A stretch of 34,580 nt of DNA, taken from contig JAAEZI010000012.1 in NCBI GenBank assembly GCA_018222915.1, forward strand, positions 1-34,580, written 5' to 3'. Each line of letters opens with the position of its first letter. Position 1 is the stretch's first letter. Shown one piece after another: positions 26,221-33,560 of this stretch. A model generated the notes under the pieces. That model did no database searches and was not told where the DNA came from. It worked only from the letters and a program-made list of their open reading frames with translations. The translations under genes were made by a program, and so were the position numbers. Origin of the DNA: Algicola sp. (lineage in GTDB: Bacteria; Bacteroidota; Bacteroidia; Flavobacteriales; Flavobacteriaceae).

Positions 26221-26896
26221 AAACATCATCATTACTGGAACCAGTAGAGGTATAGGCTTTGAGCTTGTACAATTATTTGCACGTCAAGGTCATCGTGTTT
26301 TGGCCTTATCCAGAAATGCAAAACCTATTAGTAACCTTCAGCTTGACACTATCTCAGCATTCGAATTCGATTTGTGTGAGGCTGAAGCCTATAAAAAAGT
26401 TGAGCGGTTTGTTTCAGAAGAGTTTCAACATGTGGATATACTGATCAATAATGCAGGGTTTTTATTGAATAAACCATTTTCTGAAACCACATTAGCGGAT
26501 TTTTCCAAAGTGTATCAGACCAATGTTTTTGGAGTATCAGAATTGACACGAGTTATCTTACCTTTTATGAAATCTGATAGCCATGTGGTAACCATTAGTT
26601 CCATGGGAGGCATACAAGGAAGTATGAAATTTCCCGGTTTGGCAGCCTACAGCTCCAGTAAAGGCGCTGTGATTACTTTAACCGAACTATGGGCCGAAGA
26701 ATACAAGGAGACAGGTCCGCAGTTTAATGTTTTGGCTTTAGGTGCCGTTCAAACTGAAATGTTAAAAGAAGCATTTCCAGATTATCAAGCACCAACAACA
26801 GCATTACAAATGGCAGAATACATACAAGACTTCGCACTTACAGGGAATAAGTATTACAATGGTAAAGTGCTGCAAGTCTCCAACTCAACGCCTTAA
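26210..26896 (+). CDS. Short-chain dehydrogenase/reductase
   Basis: A 228-aa classical SDR with a Rossmann fold. The cofactor motif is TGTSRGIG near the N-terminus, followed by SRN, LINNAGF and the active site Ser (SSMGG) with YSSSK. The substrate is unknown; the residue after the second beta strand is Ser-Arg, which often favours NADPH. It starts inside the end of the M28 peptidase gene (11-bp overlap). Its stop lies three bases from the end of the convergent cbpM. Confidence 0.9.
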   Translation: MKSKNIIITGTSRGIGFELVQLFARQGHRVLALSRNAKPISNLQLDTISAFEFDLCEAEAYKKVERFVSEEFQHVDILINNAGFLLNKPFSETTLADFSKVYQTNVFGVSELTRVILPFMKSDSHVVTISSMGGIQGSMKFPGLAAYSSSKGAVITLTELWAEEYKETGPQFNVLALGAVQTEMLKEAFPDYQAPTTALQMAEYIQDFALTGNKYYNGKVLQVSNSTP

Positions 26897-26899
26897 TTA

Positions 26900-27196
26900 T
26901 TAGAAATCTTCATAACGACGAAGTCGATTTTTAACGGCATTGAGTTCCGTCTTTAAGTCTTCAATTTTTTCAAGCATATTGAACACGGTATCAATCCCTT
27001 CAAAGTTGAGGTTTAATTCGTTGTGTAGTCGAATCATTTTTTCCAAATTAGCAATGTGATCTTGGTGTACACAGTAGGTCTCCTCCATTGTGACAACTTC
27101 TATAAGTCCGTGACTTTTTAATTCATTAAAAAATGTCATCTCAACTTGATAATGTGTACAGAGATCTTTTATGGGTATTAGTTGTGAATCTTTCAT
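26900..27196 (-). CDS. cbpM: CbpM-like modulator of the J protein CbpA
   Basis: A 98-aa protein with the length and layout of CbpM, the MerR-HTH-like small protein that binds the J domain of CbpA and inhibits it. Visible features are a short HTH-like N-terminal half ([20 protein letters not shown]) and a C-terminal helix [19 protein letters not shown] likely forming a coiled coil. The start codon overlaps the cbpA stop by four bases (ATGA), as expected for a co-translated partner. The family call relies on size, motif pattern and neighbour. Confidence 0.82.
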   Translation of the reverse strand: MKDSQLIPIKDLCTHYQVEMTFFNELKSHGLIEVVTMEETYCVHQDHIANLEKMIRLHNELNLNFEGIDTVFNMLEKIEDLKTELNAVKNRLRRYEDF

Positions 27197-28095
27197 GCCG
27201 ATTTCAATTTTGAGAGTTCCTCAAAAAGCGAACGTTCTTTTTCGGTCAACTTTTCTGGAATTTTAATGTTATAAGTGATGTATAAGTCACCGTATTGCCC
27301 GTCTTTTTTATATTTAGGAAAACCTTTCCCTTTTAATTTTACTTGAGTGCCGTTTTGAGTTAATGGTTTTAATTGCAACTTAACTTTGCCGTCAAATGTG
27401 TTAACGGTCATATCACCACCTAATATAGCTTTGTAAAGATCAAGATCGATATGTGTGTATAGGTTGTCTCCATCGCGTTTAAAAGACGTGTTGTTACGAA
27501 TATTAAATTCAATGTATAAATCACCATCAGGTCCGCCATTTCTTCCTTTGCCGCCTTTTCCAGCTATTTTAATGATTTGCCCATTGCTTACACCTGCAGG
27601 AATGGTAAGCCGAATATTTTTCCCGTTCACCGTAAGCACTTGCTTTTGGGAGGTGTAAACATCTCGGAGCGTCAACTGTAATTGGGCATTAAAATCTTGA
27701 CCTCGAAATTTAATAGATCCTTGACGATTGCTGCCAGAAAAGCCACCACCAAACATGCTCTCAAAAAAATCGGAGTAATCGCCATCTTCAAATCCAGCTG
27801 ATTGCTGATATTGTTGTTGTGATTGTCGCTGCTGCTGTTGCTGCTGCTTAGCTTGTTCGTAGGCGTCGCTGTGTTGCCAGTTTTCGCCATAGGTGTCATA
27901 TTTTTTGCGATTTTCAGGATTGCTCAAAACCTCATTGGCTTCGTTGACCTGTTTGAACTTCAGCTCAGCTTCTTTATCATTAGGGTTTAAGTCTGGATGA
28001 TATTTACGCGCTAATTTGCGATAAGCTTTCTTAATGTCGGTTACTGAGGCATTTTTGTCAATTCCTAATATGTTATAATAATCGATAAAAGCCAT
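27193..28095 (-). CDS. cbpA: CbpA-type J-domain co-chaperone
   Basis: A 300-aa class B J protein that stimulates Hsp70 ATPase and delivers substrates. The J domain (1-70) has the HPD motif at 33-35. It is followed by a glutamine-rich linker (81-98; 13 of 18 residues are Gln) and a short GF-rich segment with GGGFSGS. Two C-terminal beta domains follow ([41 protein letters not shown]). The Cys-rich zinc domain of DnaJ is missing, as in CbpA. It overlaps cbpM by 4 bp. It could serve DnaK or the atypical Hsp70 in this window; sequence does not decide. Confidence 0.92.
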   Translation of the reverse strand: MAFIDYYNILGIDKNASVTDIKKAYRKLARKYHPDLNPNDKEAELKFKQVNEANEVLSNPENRKKYDTYGENWQHSDAYEQAKQQQQQQRQSQQQYQQSAGFEDGDYSDFFESMFGGGFSGSNRQGSIKFRGQDFNAQLQLTLRDVYTSQKQVLTVNGKNIRLTIPAGVSNGQIIKIAGKGGKGRNGGPDGDLYIEFNIRNNTSFKRDGDNLYTHIDLDLYKAILGGDMTVNTFDGKVKLQLKPLTQNGTQVKLKGKGFPKYKKDGQYGDLYITYNIKIPEKLTEKERSLFEELSKLKSA

Positions 28096-28172
28096 ATCGT
28101 TATGCTATTTGATTTTCTACTGTGGTTCTTAGTTGTTCTACTAATTTAAGGTATTCTATGGGAAATATCAAT

Positions 28173-28640
28173 TCACTTTATAAAATGAATGGATCTAGAA
28201 ATTTGTGTGGTACCATCTATGTCAAGATAAGCACTATTTATAATAGCTATGATAGAGTCTTTAACGGTTACTTCCCTTGTAGTTACAGTGTATGTTAGTT
28301 TTATGATATCCTGCATGGGTTGTAATGGCTTTTCCTTTTTCTTGGCTCGGATGTTCGATATTTTGAATCCTTTCGGGTATTTTAAGGCCGTTAAGCTATC
28401 TATTATATAGGTATTGAGTTCTTTATCAATAGTTTTTCCAAAATCCGGATGATCATTTTTCAACTGTATAAGATCAACATATTCCTCAAGTTTTTGAATG
28501 CTGTAATCTTCCGCAGAAAATGGCGCATCCATAAAATCAGATTTAGGTTCTTCAAGCATCTCAAGGTCTGTACTCTTATCGAGATTATCTTTACAAGACC
28601 AGAACATTAAGAAGCATAATATGTAGATAATAGGTCTCAT
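28173..28640 (-). CDS. Unrecognised small lipoprotein
   Basis: A 155-aa exported lipoprotein: the signal peptide is MRPIIYILCFLMFWSC with lipobox Cys16. The mature part has an acidic linker, a short helical segment and a C-terminal beta-rich half (KLTYTVTTREVTVKDSI, then STYLDIDG-like strands). I do not recognise a family. Its start overlaps the stop of the upstream 295-aa membrane-protein gene by four bases (ATGA), so the two are co-translated and may act together. There is no clear terminator before cbpA. Confidence 0.75.
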   Translation of the reverse strand: MRPIIYILCFLMFWSCKDNLDKSTDLEMLEEPKSDFMDAPFSAEDYSIQKLEEYVDLIQLKNDHPDFGKTIDKELNTYIIDSLTALKYPKGFKISNIRAKKKEKPLQPMQDIIKLTYTVTTREVTVKDSIIAIINSAYLDIDGTTQISRSIHFIK

Positions 28641-29524
28641 TCAATACTAAATTTTAAAGTGGTTATTTGATTGTTTTTAGAGTGCTTATCTAATATTTTA
28701 ATACGCTTTAAAGCTTTCGTTGGAATGGTTAATAAGCGTACAAATTCATCCTTAGAATAGACTTCCACACCAATATTTTGACTGTAAAGCCTGTAGATCT
28801 GAGCGTCATCATGAATGAGCTGCTCAAGTCTTGATTTGTGCTTTGACCAATCTTTGACATTACCCTGGGTATAATACTCTAACATTAAGGCATAAACGTC
28901 GCTAGTAAGCTTCACTGTTTTATTGTTGTTGTGGTCAATGCTTCTTATGATGGTATCCGTCTTGTGGTAGGGAGACGACACCACAAAAGTGATGGCATCC
29001 TCTCGCGTCTTGTAATTAAAACAACCGAGGCTATCGGTTTTAAAATATAGAGGCGACTCACCTTCTTTTAGAATTTTGATGTCAATAGGTTTGTTTATTG
29101 ACGATGAATAGGAGAGATCATCCACAAAACAAAACTCGAAAGTGTTCTTGGAATTCATGGTCACAATAAAAACGACCATGACTGGAAGGAGAATGACGAG
29201 CCACGGAAATGTTCTATTTGAGTTGGTTGTGCTATTAAAAACATGGTTACTTTTAAAGACATGCCAATTGTCAAAACCAGCATAGGCGCTTAAAAGATGA
29301 AGCATGTCTATTCTTGGTAATTTGTTCGCATTATTCTTAAAATACGTATAGAACCATTTTTCACTCACTTTGGCATTGACGATAGCACTTAAATCTTCCT
29401 GAAACAAAACGATAGTTTCGCCATCCCAATCACTAAAGTCATTTGGTGCACCATGCGTTTCCAAAAATTTAGAACGCACGGCAGTTTTTAAAGTTTCAAA
29501 GTGATATGACTGTTCTGGATTCAA
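28637..29524 (-). CDS. Unrecognised single-pass membrane protein, partner of the lipoprotein
   Basis: A 295-aa protein with a cytoplasmic N-terminal domain (1-100). Its pattern IDMLHLLSAYAGFDNWHVF recalls small helical domains I have seen repeatedly in Bacteroidota membrane proteins, possibly an HTH-like fold. A membrane helix at about 108-125 (WLVILLPVMVVFIVTM) follows. The extracytoplasmic part begins with a beta-rich stretch resembling a carboxypeptidase-regulatory-like fold (SPLYFKTDSLGCFNYKTRED) and ends in helices. It overlaps the lipoprotein gene by 4 bp. Three phased TTTAC repeats sit just upstream. Function unknown; a signalling or envelope-sensing role is conjecture. Confidence 0.72.
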   Translation of the reverse strand: MNPEQSYHFETLKTAVRSKFLETHGAPNDFSDWDGETIVLFQEDLSAIVNAKVSEKWFYTYFKNNANKLPRIDMLHLLSAYAGFDNWHVFKSNHVFNSTTNSNRTFPWLVILLPVMVVFIVTMNSKNTFEFCFVDDLSYSSSINKPIDIKILKEGESPLYFKTDSLGCFNYKTREDAITFVVSSPYHKTDTIIRSIDHNNNKTVKLTSDVYALMLEYYTQGNVKDWSKHKSRLEQLIHDDAQIYRLYSQNIGVEVYSKDEFVRLLTIPTKALKRIKILDKHSKNNQITTLKFSIE

Positions 29525-29558
29525 ATGACTATTACCTGTTTAGTAGGTTGTAAATTAA

Positions 29559-29586
29559 TTTACCAAAGCTTTACAAGCGCTTTACA
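29559..29586. promoter_or_regulatory. Three 11-bp-phased TTTAC(A/C) repeats, candidate operator
   Basis: TTTACC (29559-29564), TTTACA (29570-29575) and TTTACA (29581-29586) are separated by exactly 5 nt each, an 11-bp period that puts them on one face of the helix. They lie in the 119-bp divergent gap between the genes starting at 29524 and 29644. PhoB/OmpR-type response regulators are known to bind direct repeats at this spacing. The binding protein here is unknown. Confidence 0.5.
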
Positions 29587-29643
29587 AAGGCTGCTGCAAC
29601 TCGGTATCTAAATTCGTGACATAATCATTAAAAATATAAAATT

Positions 29644-30534
29644 ATGAAAGCAATCTTAGAGAAATCAACAATTAAATTACTCATCTTCCTTTTAGGGCTT
29701 ACAGCCATATCGGCTTGTCAGGAAAACGGTTTATATAAAGAAGATGTTTCGGTGGAAAGCGTAGCGTTGAAAGAGGACTATAATGCTTTGAGTTTACTGG
29801 AAGACCAGGAGCAGGAAAAACACATTCAAACAGGTATGGCTACGAGCCAAATTCCGAAGGATATTAAGATTATTAAAACCGCATCTGCACGTTATAAAGT
29901 AGACAATGTTAATCACACCACGAAAAGCATTAAAGACTTGGCTCATAAATACCATGCTTATATATCTGAATTACGGTTTGAAAACAACCTTTACAAGAAA
30001 GAGAACCGATTTACCATTAAGGTGCCTCAAAATTATTTTGATGTGATGATGGACTCCATTGGAGCTATTGTAGAATTTGTTGATTATGAAAACATTACAA
30101 CCAAAGATGTGACTGAAGAATATATGGATATTCAATCGCGTTTAGAAACCAAAAAAGAAGTAAAAATGCGTTATGAAACGATACTTCGGAAGAACGCTGA
30201 AACCGTTGAAGATATTTTAAAGACCGAAGAAAAATTACGCCTCATTCAAGAAGAAATTGAAGCAGCTGAAGGCCGACTAAACTATTTAACTCACAAAGTG
30301 TCTTATAGTACGATTCAAATAGATTTGTATGAAACTGTTGCTTATCAAGAGGAGCCAGAAAGTTATTCAAAGACCTTTTTGTCTAAAAGTAAAGAAGGTT
30401 TGAGTTTTGGTTGGAATTTGATCGAGAATGTCATCATCGGACTTTTCTATTTCTGGCCATTGATTCTTATAGGAATTGTGACGGTTCTTATTATCAGAAG
30501 AAAAATCAAACAACGCCAATCACCTACCGCATAA
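29644..30534 (+). CDS. DUF4349-like lipoprotein with membrane anchor
   Basis: A 296-aa envelope protein. The signal peptide carries lipobox SAC (Cys25, LLGLTAISAC). The body matches my recollection of DUF4349: KIIKTASARYKVDNV, then FTIKVPQNYFDVMMDSI, TKDVTEEYMDIQSRLETK and RLIQEEIEAAEGRLNYLTHKVSYSTIQIDLYE. This gives beta strands flanking a long coiled coil. A C-terminal membrane helix lies at about 263-285 with a basic tail. Function of the family is unclear. It is monocistronic, facing the DoxX-like gene. Confidence 0.82.
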   Translation: MKAILEKSTIKLLIFLLGLTAISACQENGLYKEDVSVESVALKEDYNALSLLEDQEQEKHIQTGMATSQIPKDIKIIKTASARYKVDNVNHTTKSIKDLAHKYHAYISELRFENNLYKKENRFTIKVPQNYFDVMMDSIGAIVEFVDYENITTKDVTEEYMDIQSRLETKKEVKMRYETILRKNAETVEDILKTEEKLRLIQEEIEAAEGRLNYLTHKVSYSTIQIDLYETVAYQEEPESYSKTFLSKSKEGLSFGWNLIENVIIGLFYFWPLILIGIVTVLIIRRKIKQRQSPTA

Positions 30535-30578
30535 GTTGAACTGTGGGTTTGGAACTTTTTGGTTAAAAACATAATGTT

Positions 30579-30935
30579 TCAGCTAAGATAGGTCCAAGCC
30601 CAATACATTAGAGCAAACTGCAATGGAATCCGGAGAATGAGTACCCATTTTGGAATGCCAGCACCTGCTTTTTCACTCGAAAGCATATAGAAATGTACCA
30701 GCAGAAATATTAAAAGCATGGCTATAATACCGTAAATGGCTAATGATCTCGTTGAAGCGAATAGTAAACCAATGCCTAAAATCACTTCAGCAATACCGCT
30801 TAAATAAACTAGCAATTTATGATTAGGTAGATATCGTGGCATGATTCGCATATACATTTTTGGCTTGACAAAATGCATTAGTCCAGCCAGAACGTAGATG
30901 ATTGCCATAAGGTATAAGTGCCACGGATTAGTCAT
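30579..30935 (-). CDS. DoxX/MauE-like four-helix membrane protein
   Basis: A 118-aa inner-membrane protein with four predicted helices: WHLYLMAIIYVLAGLMHFV, LLVYLSGIAEVILGIGLLFA, AIYGIIAMLLIFLLVHFYML and WVLILRIPLQFALMYW. The helix spacing, first-helix AGLMHF and GIAEVILGIGLL fit the DoxX superfamily. These small proteins are linked to redox or respiratory processes in other bacteria, but no specific role can be given here. Its start overlaps the end of the upstream secreted-protein gene by 8 bp, so both are in one transcript. Confidence 0.8.
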   Translation of the reverse strand: MTNPWHLYLMAIIYVLAGLMHFVKPKMYMRIMPRYLPNHKLLVYLSGIAEVILGIGLLFASTRSLAIYGIIAMLLIFLLVHFYMLSSEKAGAGIPKWVLILRIPLQFALMYWAWTYLS

Positions 30936-31914
30936 CTTTATAACGATTAAAATTTAACCCAACACCATAATTTTTTAGGTTTGAGCGTAATAAACTCGAT
31001 TCGATACCATTTCCTTGCTTGAATTGTACCCATTCGTTACCATTGATAAAAACTCGCCTGATATAGGTCTTGTGCGCGTCAATCTCATTAGTAAAGGGTA
31101 ACAACGGTCTGAAGTTGGTTGGTATTTTAACAACACCATTTTTGGATTTAATTTCTTTATATTTTTTATTAGGCAATAGTTTGCCATTATCGTCAGTATA
31201 ACCTAGTACTTGTAGCGAGACAAAAAAGCCGTCGTCTGGGAAAAATAAGTCGTGTTCAGTAACATCGAGCTCGAAAGTATCACCATTTTTCTCTGTAGCT
31301 CTAAAAACAATATTGGTATAGGTCATAACATCTCCTGGGTAACCATTATCATTCTTGTAAAATTTCACTTTGAATAAGGTTGAGAATTTTCGTTTATCAG
31401 CATTGGCACGTTTTCTTTTTTTCCAATCTCTGGATTCCAGTGTGATAGGAAAAATGACAGAAGTGATTTTTTTTAATTGCTCATCATTATTATCAAAAAA
31501 CACAGCAATCTCACTTTCAATAGTGGGAAGCCAACATTTGTAATAATCATCATCGAGATAGGGTTTAAGAGTCTCCTCCTTAAATTTTCTATCCACAATA
31601 ACATTTACAATAACTTCATCCAACTTATCGGCCTGCATCTGCATTGGGATGGTTTTGGGTAATTGGTTGGTTGCAATTGACACATCTTTATAACCAAGTG
31701 CAGAAATGTAAAGTGTATCTACGTCTGAATAAAGTTTTTTTGTGAAAATAAACACACCATCGTCATCAGCAAATAAACCTTGTCCGTCACCAAAAGAAAT
31801 GGTAGCGTAAGAAACAGGATAGCTAGTGTCGCTATCAAGGATTTGGGTTTGTGCGATTGCGAAATTTAGGCACAAAAGACATAAGATGGTGATGTAGGTC
31901 ATTTTTAGGTACAT
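30928..31914 (-). CDS. Secreted protein with carboxypeptidase-regulatory-like domain
   Basis: A 328-aa exported protein: the signal peptide is TYITILCLLCLNFAIAQ, and either ATG at 31914 or 31902 could start it. Residues 24-95 form a carboxypeptidase-regulatory-like (CarboxypepD_reg) beta fold: YPVSYATISFGDGQGLFADDDG, then LYISALGYKDVSI. This is followed by a pair of linker strands and a C-terminal beta-rich region I do not recognise. The N-terminal module is common in Bacteroidota surface proteins and TonB receptors, but no barrel or plug follows here. It is co-transcribed with the DoxX-like gene. Confidence 0.78.
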   Translation of the reverse strand: MYLKMTYITILCLLCLNFAIAQTQILDSDTSYPVSYATISFGDGQGLFADDDGVFIFTKKLYSDVDTLYISALGYKDVSIATNQLPKTIPMQMQADKLDEVIVNVIVDRKFKEETLKPYLDDDYYKCWLPTIESEIAVFFDNNDEQLKKITSVIFPITLESRDWKKRKRANADKRKFSTLFKVKFYKNDNGYPGDVMTYTNIVFRATEKNGDTFELDVTEHDLFFPDDGFFVSLQVLGYTDDNGKLLPNKKYKEIKSKNGVVKIPTNFRPLLPFTNEIDAHKTYIRRVFINGNEWVQFKQGNGIESSLLRSNLKNYGVGLNFNRYKDD

Positions 31915-32031
31915 GACGTAGCTTTGAGCGTTATAAACCTTAAAGATACATAATCTAGTTTAGAGTGCGATGGCATTTACCAATATAGGAATGAGTGTCG
32001 TCATATTTAATATTTTTTTAATTGATGGAAC

Positions 32032-32060
32032 AAAAAAACCGCTAACATCGTTAGCGGTTT
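32032..32060 (-). terminator. Terminator of the DUF6249-like gene
   Basis: An 11-bp stem AAACCGCTAAC / GTTAGCGGTTT has a 3-nt loop. The A7 run on its left is a T-tail on the minus strand. It lies 32 nt beyond the stop of the gene ending at 32092. Confidence 0.88.
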
Positions 32061-32091
32061 CAAAGGTGATTGATTAGCGATTTGTAGGAAG

Positions 32092-32436
32092 TTACTCTTT
32101 GTCTAAATTCTTGGTCATGGTAAAGCCTACAAAGAGTCCAATTCCTGCCATTAAAAATATGGTGCCTGGATAAGCCACATCTTCATCAACACCAAGACTG
32201 TAATCTAAGATGGAAGCGATAAAAATACCCACACCTATACTCATTAATAAGAGTGCTAGATTTAAGATGAGCACTTTCCAAATGGGTGCAGTATGAGACT
32301 TGCCGCGCATGAATATGCTAGCATCTGCTCCTTTTTCAATGAGAGCAAGCCGTTCCTTGTTGCGTGTTGATAGATACAGGTAAACCATTCCGAAGATGGC
32401 TAGAAAAAAGCTGAGTGGTATAAGTAGTTCTTCCAT
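32092..32436 (-). CDS. DUF6249-like small membrane protein
   Basis: A 114-aa inner-membrane protein. An N-terminal membrane helix (LLIPLSFFLAIFGMVYLYL) is followed by the cytoplasmic segment STRNKERLALIEKGADASIF, then two more helices (VLILNLALLLMSIGVGIFIA and GTIFLMAGIGLFVGFTM). The NKERLALIEKGA segment matches my memory of DUF6249 proteins, which often neighbour ECF sigma genes in flavobacteria. It is divergent from the sigma gene and its candidate promoter (32481-32507) mirrors that of the sigma gene. It is therefore likely a member of the sigma regulon; its biochemical function is unknown. Confidence 0.78.
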   Translation of the reverse strand: MEELLIPLSFFLAIFGMVYLYLSTRNKERLALIEKGADASIFMRGKSHTAPIWKVLILNLALLLMSIGVGIFIASILDYSLGVDEDVAYPGTIFLMAGIGLFVGFTMTKNLDKE

Positions 32437-32480
32437 AATGTTGTTTTTTAATTGATTAATTTTATGTGTTCTGAGCTTAT

Positions 32481-32507
32481 GACGACGAGTTTTGAATTTT
32501 GGTTACA
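32481..32507 (-). promoter_or_regulatory. ECF-type promoter of the DUF6249-like gene
   Basis: On the minus strand, TGTAAC (32507-32502), a 17-nt spacer and CGTC (32484-32481). The layout is identical to the + strand promoter of the sigma gene. Both extend to TGTAACC and GTCGTC. The transcript would start near 32474 and leave a leader of about 38 nt. Confidence 0.65.
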
Positions 32508-32537
32508 CATTTTATGAAAAAAGTTTTTTGCAATTCG

Positions 32538-32564
32538 TGTAACCAAGTCGTGTAAGGTGTCGTC
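32538..32564 (+). promoter_or_regulatory. ECF-type autoregulatory promoter of the sigma gene
   Basis: TGTAAC (32538-32543), a 17-nt spacer and CGTC (32561-32564) resemble known ECF -35/-10 pairs such as those of Bacillus SigX and SigM. It stands directly before an ECF sigma gene. The expected start site, about 7 nt after CGTC, lies only a few bases before the ATG at 32576. Confidence 0.68.
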
Positions 32565-32575
32565 AAAATGTAAAA

Positions 32576-33166
32576 ATGACCACCAACAACGATCAAATAC
32601 TCATCAATCAAATTATCGATGGCCAAACGAGCGCCTTTTCGGCATTGGTAGATAATTACAAAGATTTGGTGTTTACTTTGGCACTGCGTATGCTCAAAAA
32701 TAGGGAGGAAGCAGAGGAGGTGGCGCAAGACACATTTGTAAAGATTTTTAAATCATTGGATACGTTTAAAGGTGATTCTAAATTATCGACTTGGATTTAT
32801 AAAGTCGCATATCATTCCTGTTTGGATCGTATTAAGAAAAACAGGAAATTTATGAACGATATTGAAATCAATGAGTTTACAGAGCATCAAGTAAAAACTA
32901 TTGACAACGCGTTGGAGCGCATGGAGATAAAGGAGCGAGAACAAGCTATTGCGAATTGTATCGATCAATTGCCAAGTGAAGATAGTTTTTTATTAACCTT
33001 GTATTATTTTGACGATTTGTCTTTGGAGGAAATATCAAAAATTGTTGGAATTTCGGCAAATACCATTAAAGTAAAATTGTTTAGATGCCGTAAAAAACTG
33101 GCAACTATTTTAAAACAGCAATTGGAACCTGAAATACTAGAGTATTATGAAAGAGAACGCAGATAA
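32576..33166 (+). CDS. ECF-family RNA polymerase sigma factor
   Basis: A 196-aa sigma factor. Region 2 reads LVDNYKDLVFTLALRMLKN, EEAEEVAQDTFVKIFKSL and KLSTWIYKVAYHSCLDRIKK, covering -10 recognition and core binding. Region 4 reads DDLSLEEISKIVGISANTIKVKLFRCRKKL, the helix-turn-helix for the -35 element. The only early ATG is at 32576; the next Met is near residue 39, inside region 2. It sits behind an ECF-type promoter, implying autoregulation. The following gene overlaps it by 20 bp and encodes a two-helix membrane protein, a plausible anti-sigma factor. Confidence 0.93.
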   Translation: MTTNNDQILINQIIDGQTSAFSALVDNYKDLVFTLALRMLKNREEAEEVAQDTFVKIFKSLDTFKGDSKLSTWIYKVAYHSCLDRIKKNRKFMNDIEINEFTEHQVKTIDNALERMEIKEREQAIANCIDQLPSEDSFLLTLYYFDDLSLEEISKIVGISANTIKVKLFRCRKKLATILKQQLEPEILEYYERERR

Positions 33167-33560
33167 AAGCCTTGATAACTTAACCCGTAAGTTGGTAGGT
33201 AAAGCCTCTTTGGAGCAACCCTCCTTAGATTTTACGCAACGTGTGATGTCTGAAATTTTAGCTTTGAAAAAATCTAAGGTAACAACGTATGTCCCTCTTA
33301 TTTCAAAACGAGTGTGGGTGTTTATTGCTATTGGTGTTGCCGCAATTGTTGCCTATGTTGCCTTTGGTACTGCGGAATCGGATAGCTCTTGGATGACTGG
33401 ATTAGGTTTAGAGCACTATGCTGATTACAGCGTTAAGAATCCAATGGAAGAGGTGAAACTCTCTCAGACTTTAATCTACACTTTAGTTTTATTTGCACTG
33501 ATGATTTGTATTCAAGTCCCGTTGTTAAAGCGCTATTTTGATAACCGATTAGATACCTAA
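33147..33560 (+). CDS. Candidate membrane anti-sigma factor
   Basis: A 137-aa protein not recognised by family. It has a cytoplasmic N-terminus of about 50 residues (KSLDNLTRKLVGKASLEQ, then DFTQRVMSEILALKK). A membrane helix at about 53-70 (WVFIAIGVAAIVAYVAF), an extracytoplasmic loop and a second helix at about 108-125 (LIYTLVLFALMICIQVPLL) follow. Overlap of 20 bp with the ECF sigma gene implies coupled translation. A short N-terminal helical domain plus membrane helix is the usual anti-sigma design, but no zinc-binding HxxxCxxC motif is seen. The anti-sigma role is inferred from position. Its stop abuts that of the next gene. Confidence 0.65.
   Translation: MKENADKSLDNLTRKLVGKASLEQPSLDFTQRVMSEILALKKSKVTTYVPLISKRVWVFIAIGVAAIVAYVAFGTAESDSSWMTGLGLEHYADYSVKNPMEEVKLSQTLIYTLVLFALMICIQVPLLKRYFDNRLDT

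Noticed and set aside
27800-27860. CTG/TTG triplet run as a possible non-coding repeat
   Set aside because: It is in frame within cbpA and encodes the glutamine-rich linker; it is described there instead.
31976-32002. Weak ECF-like promoter TTTACC-N17-CGTC on the + strand
   Set aside because: Only four of six -35 bases match, and no + strand gene follows; it reads toward the terminator of the DUF6249-like gene.
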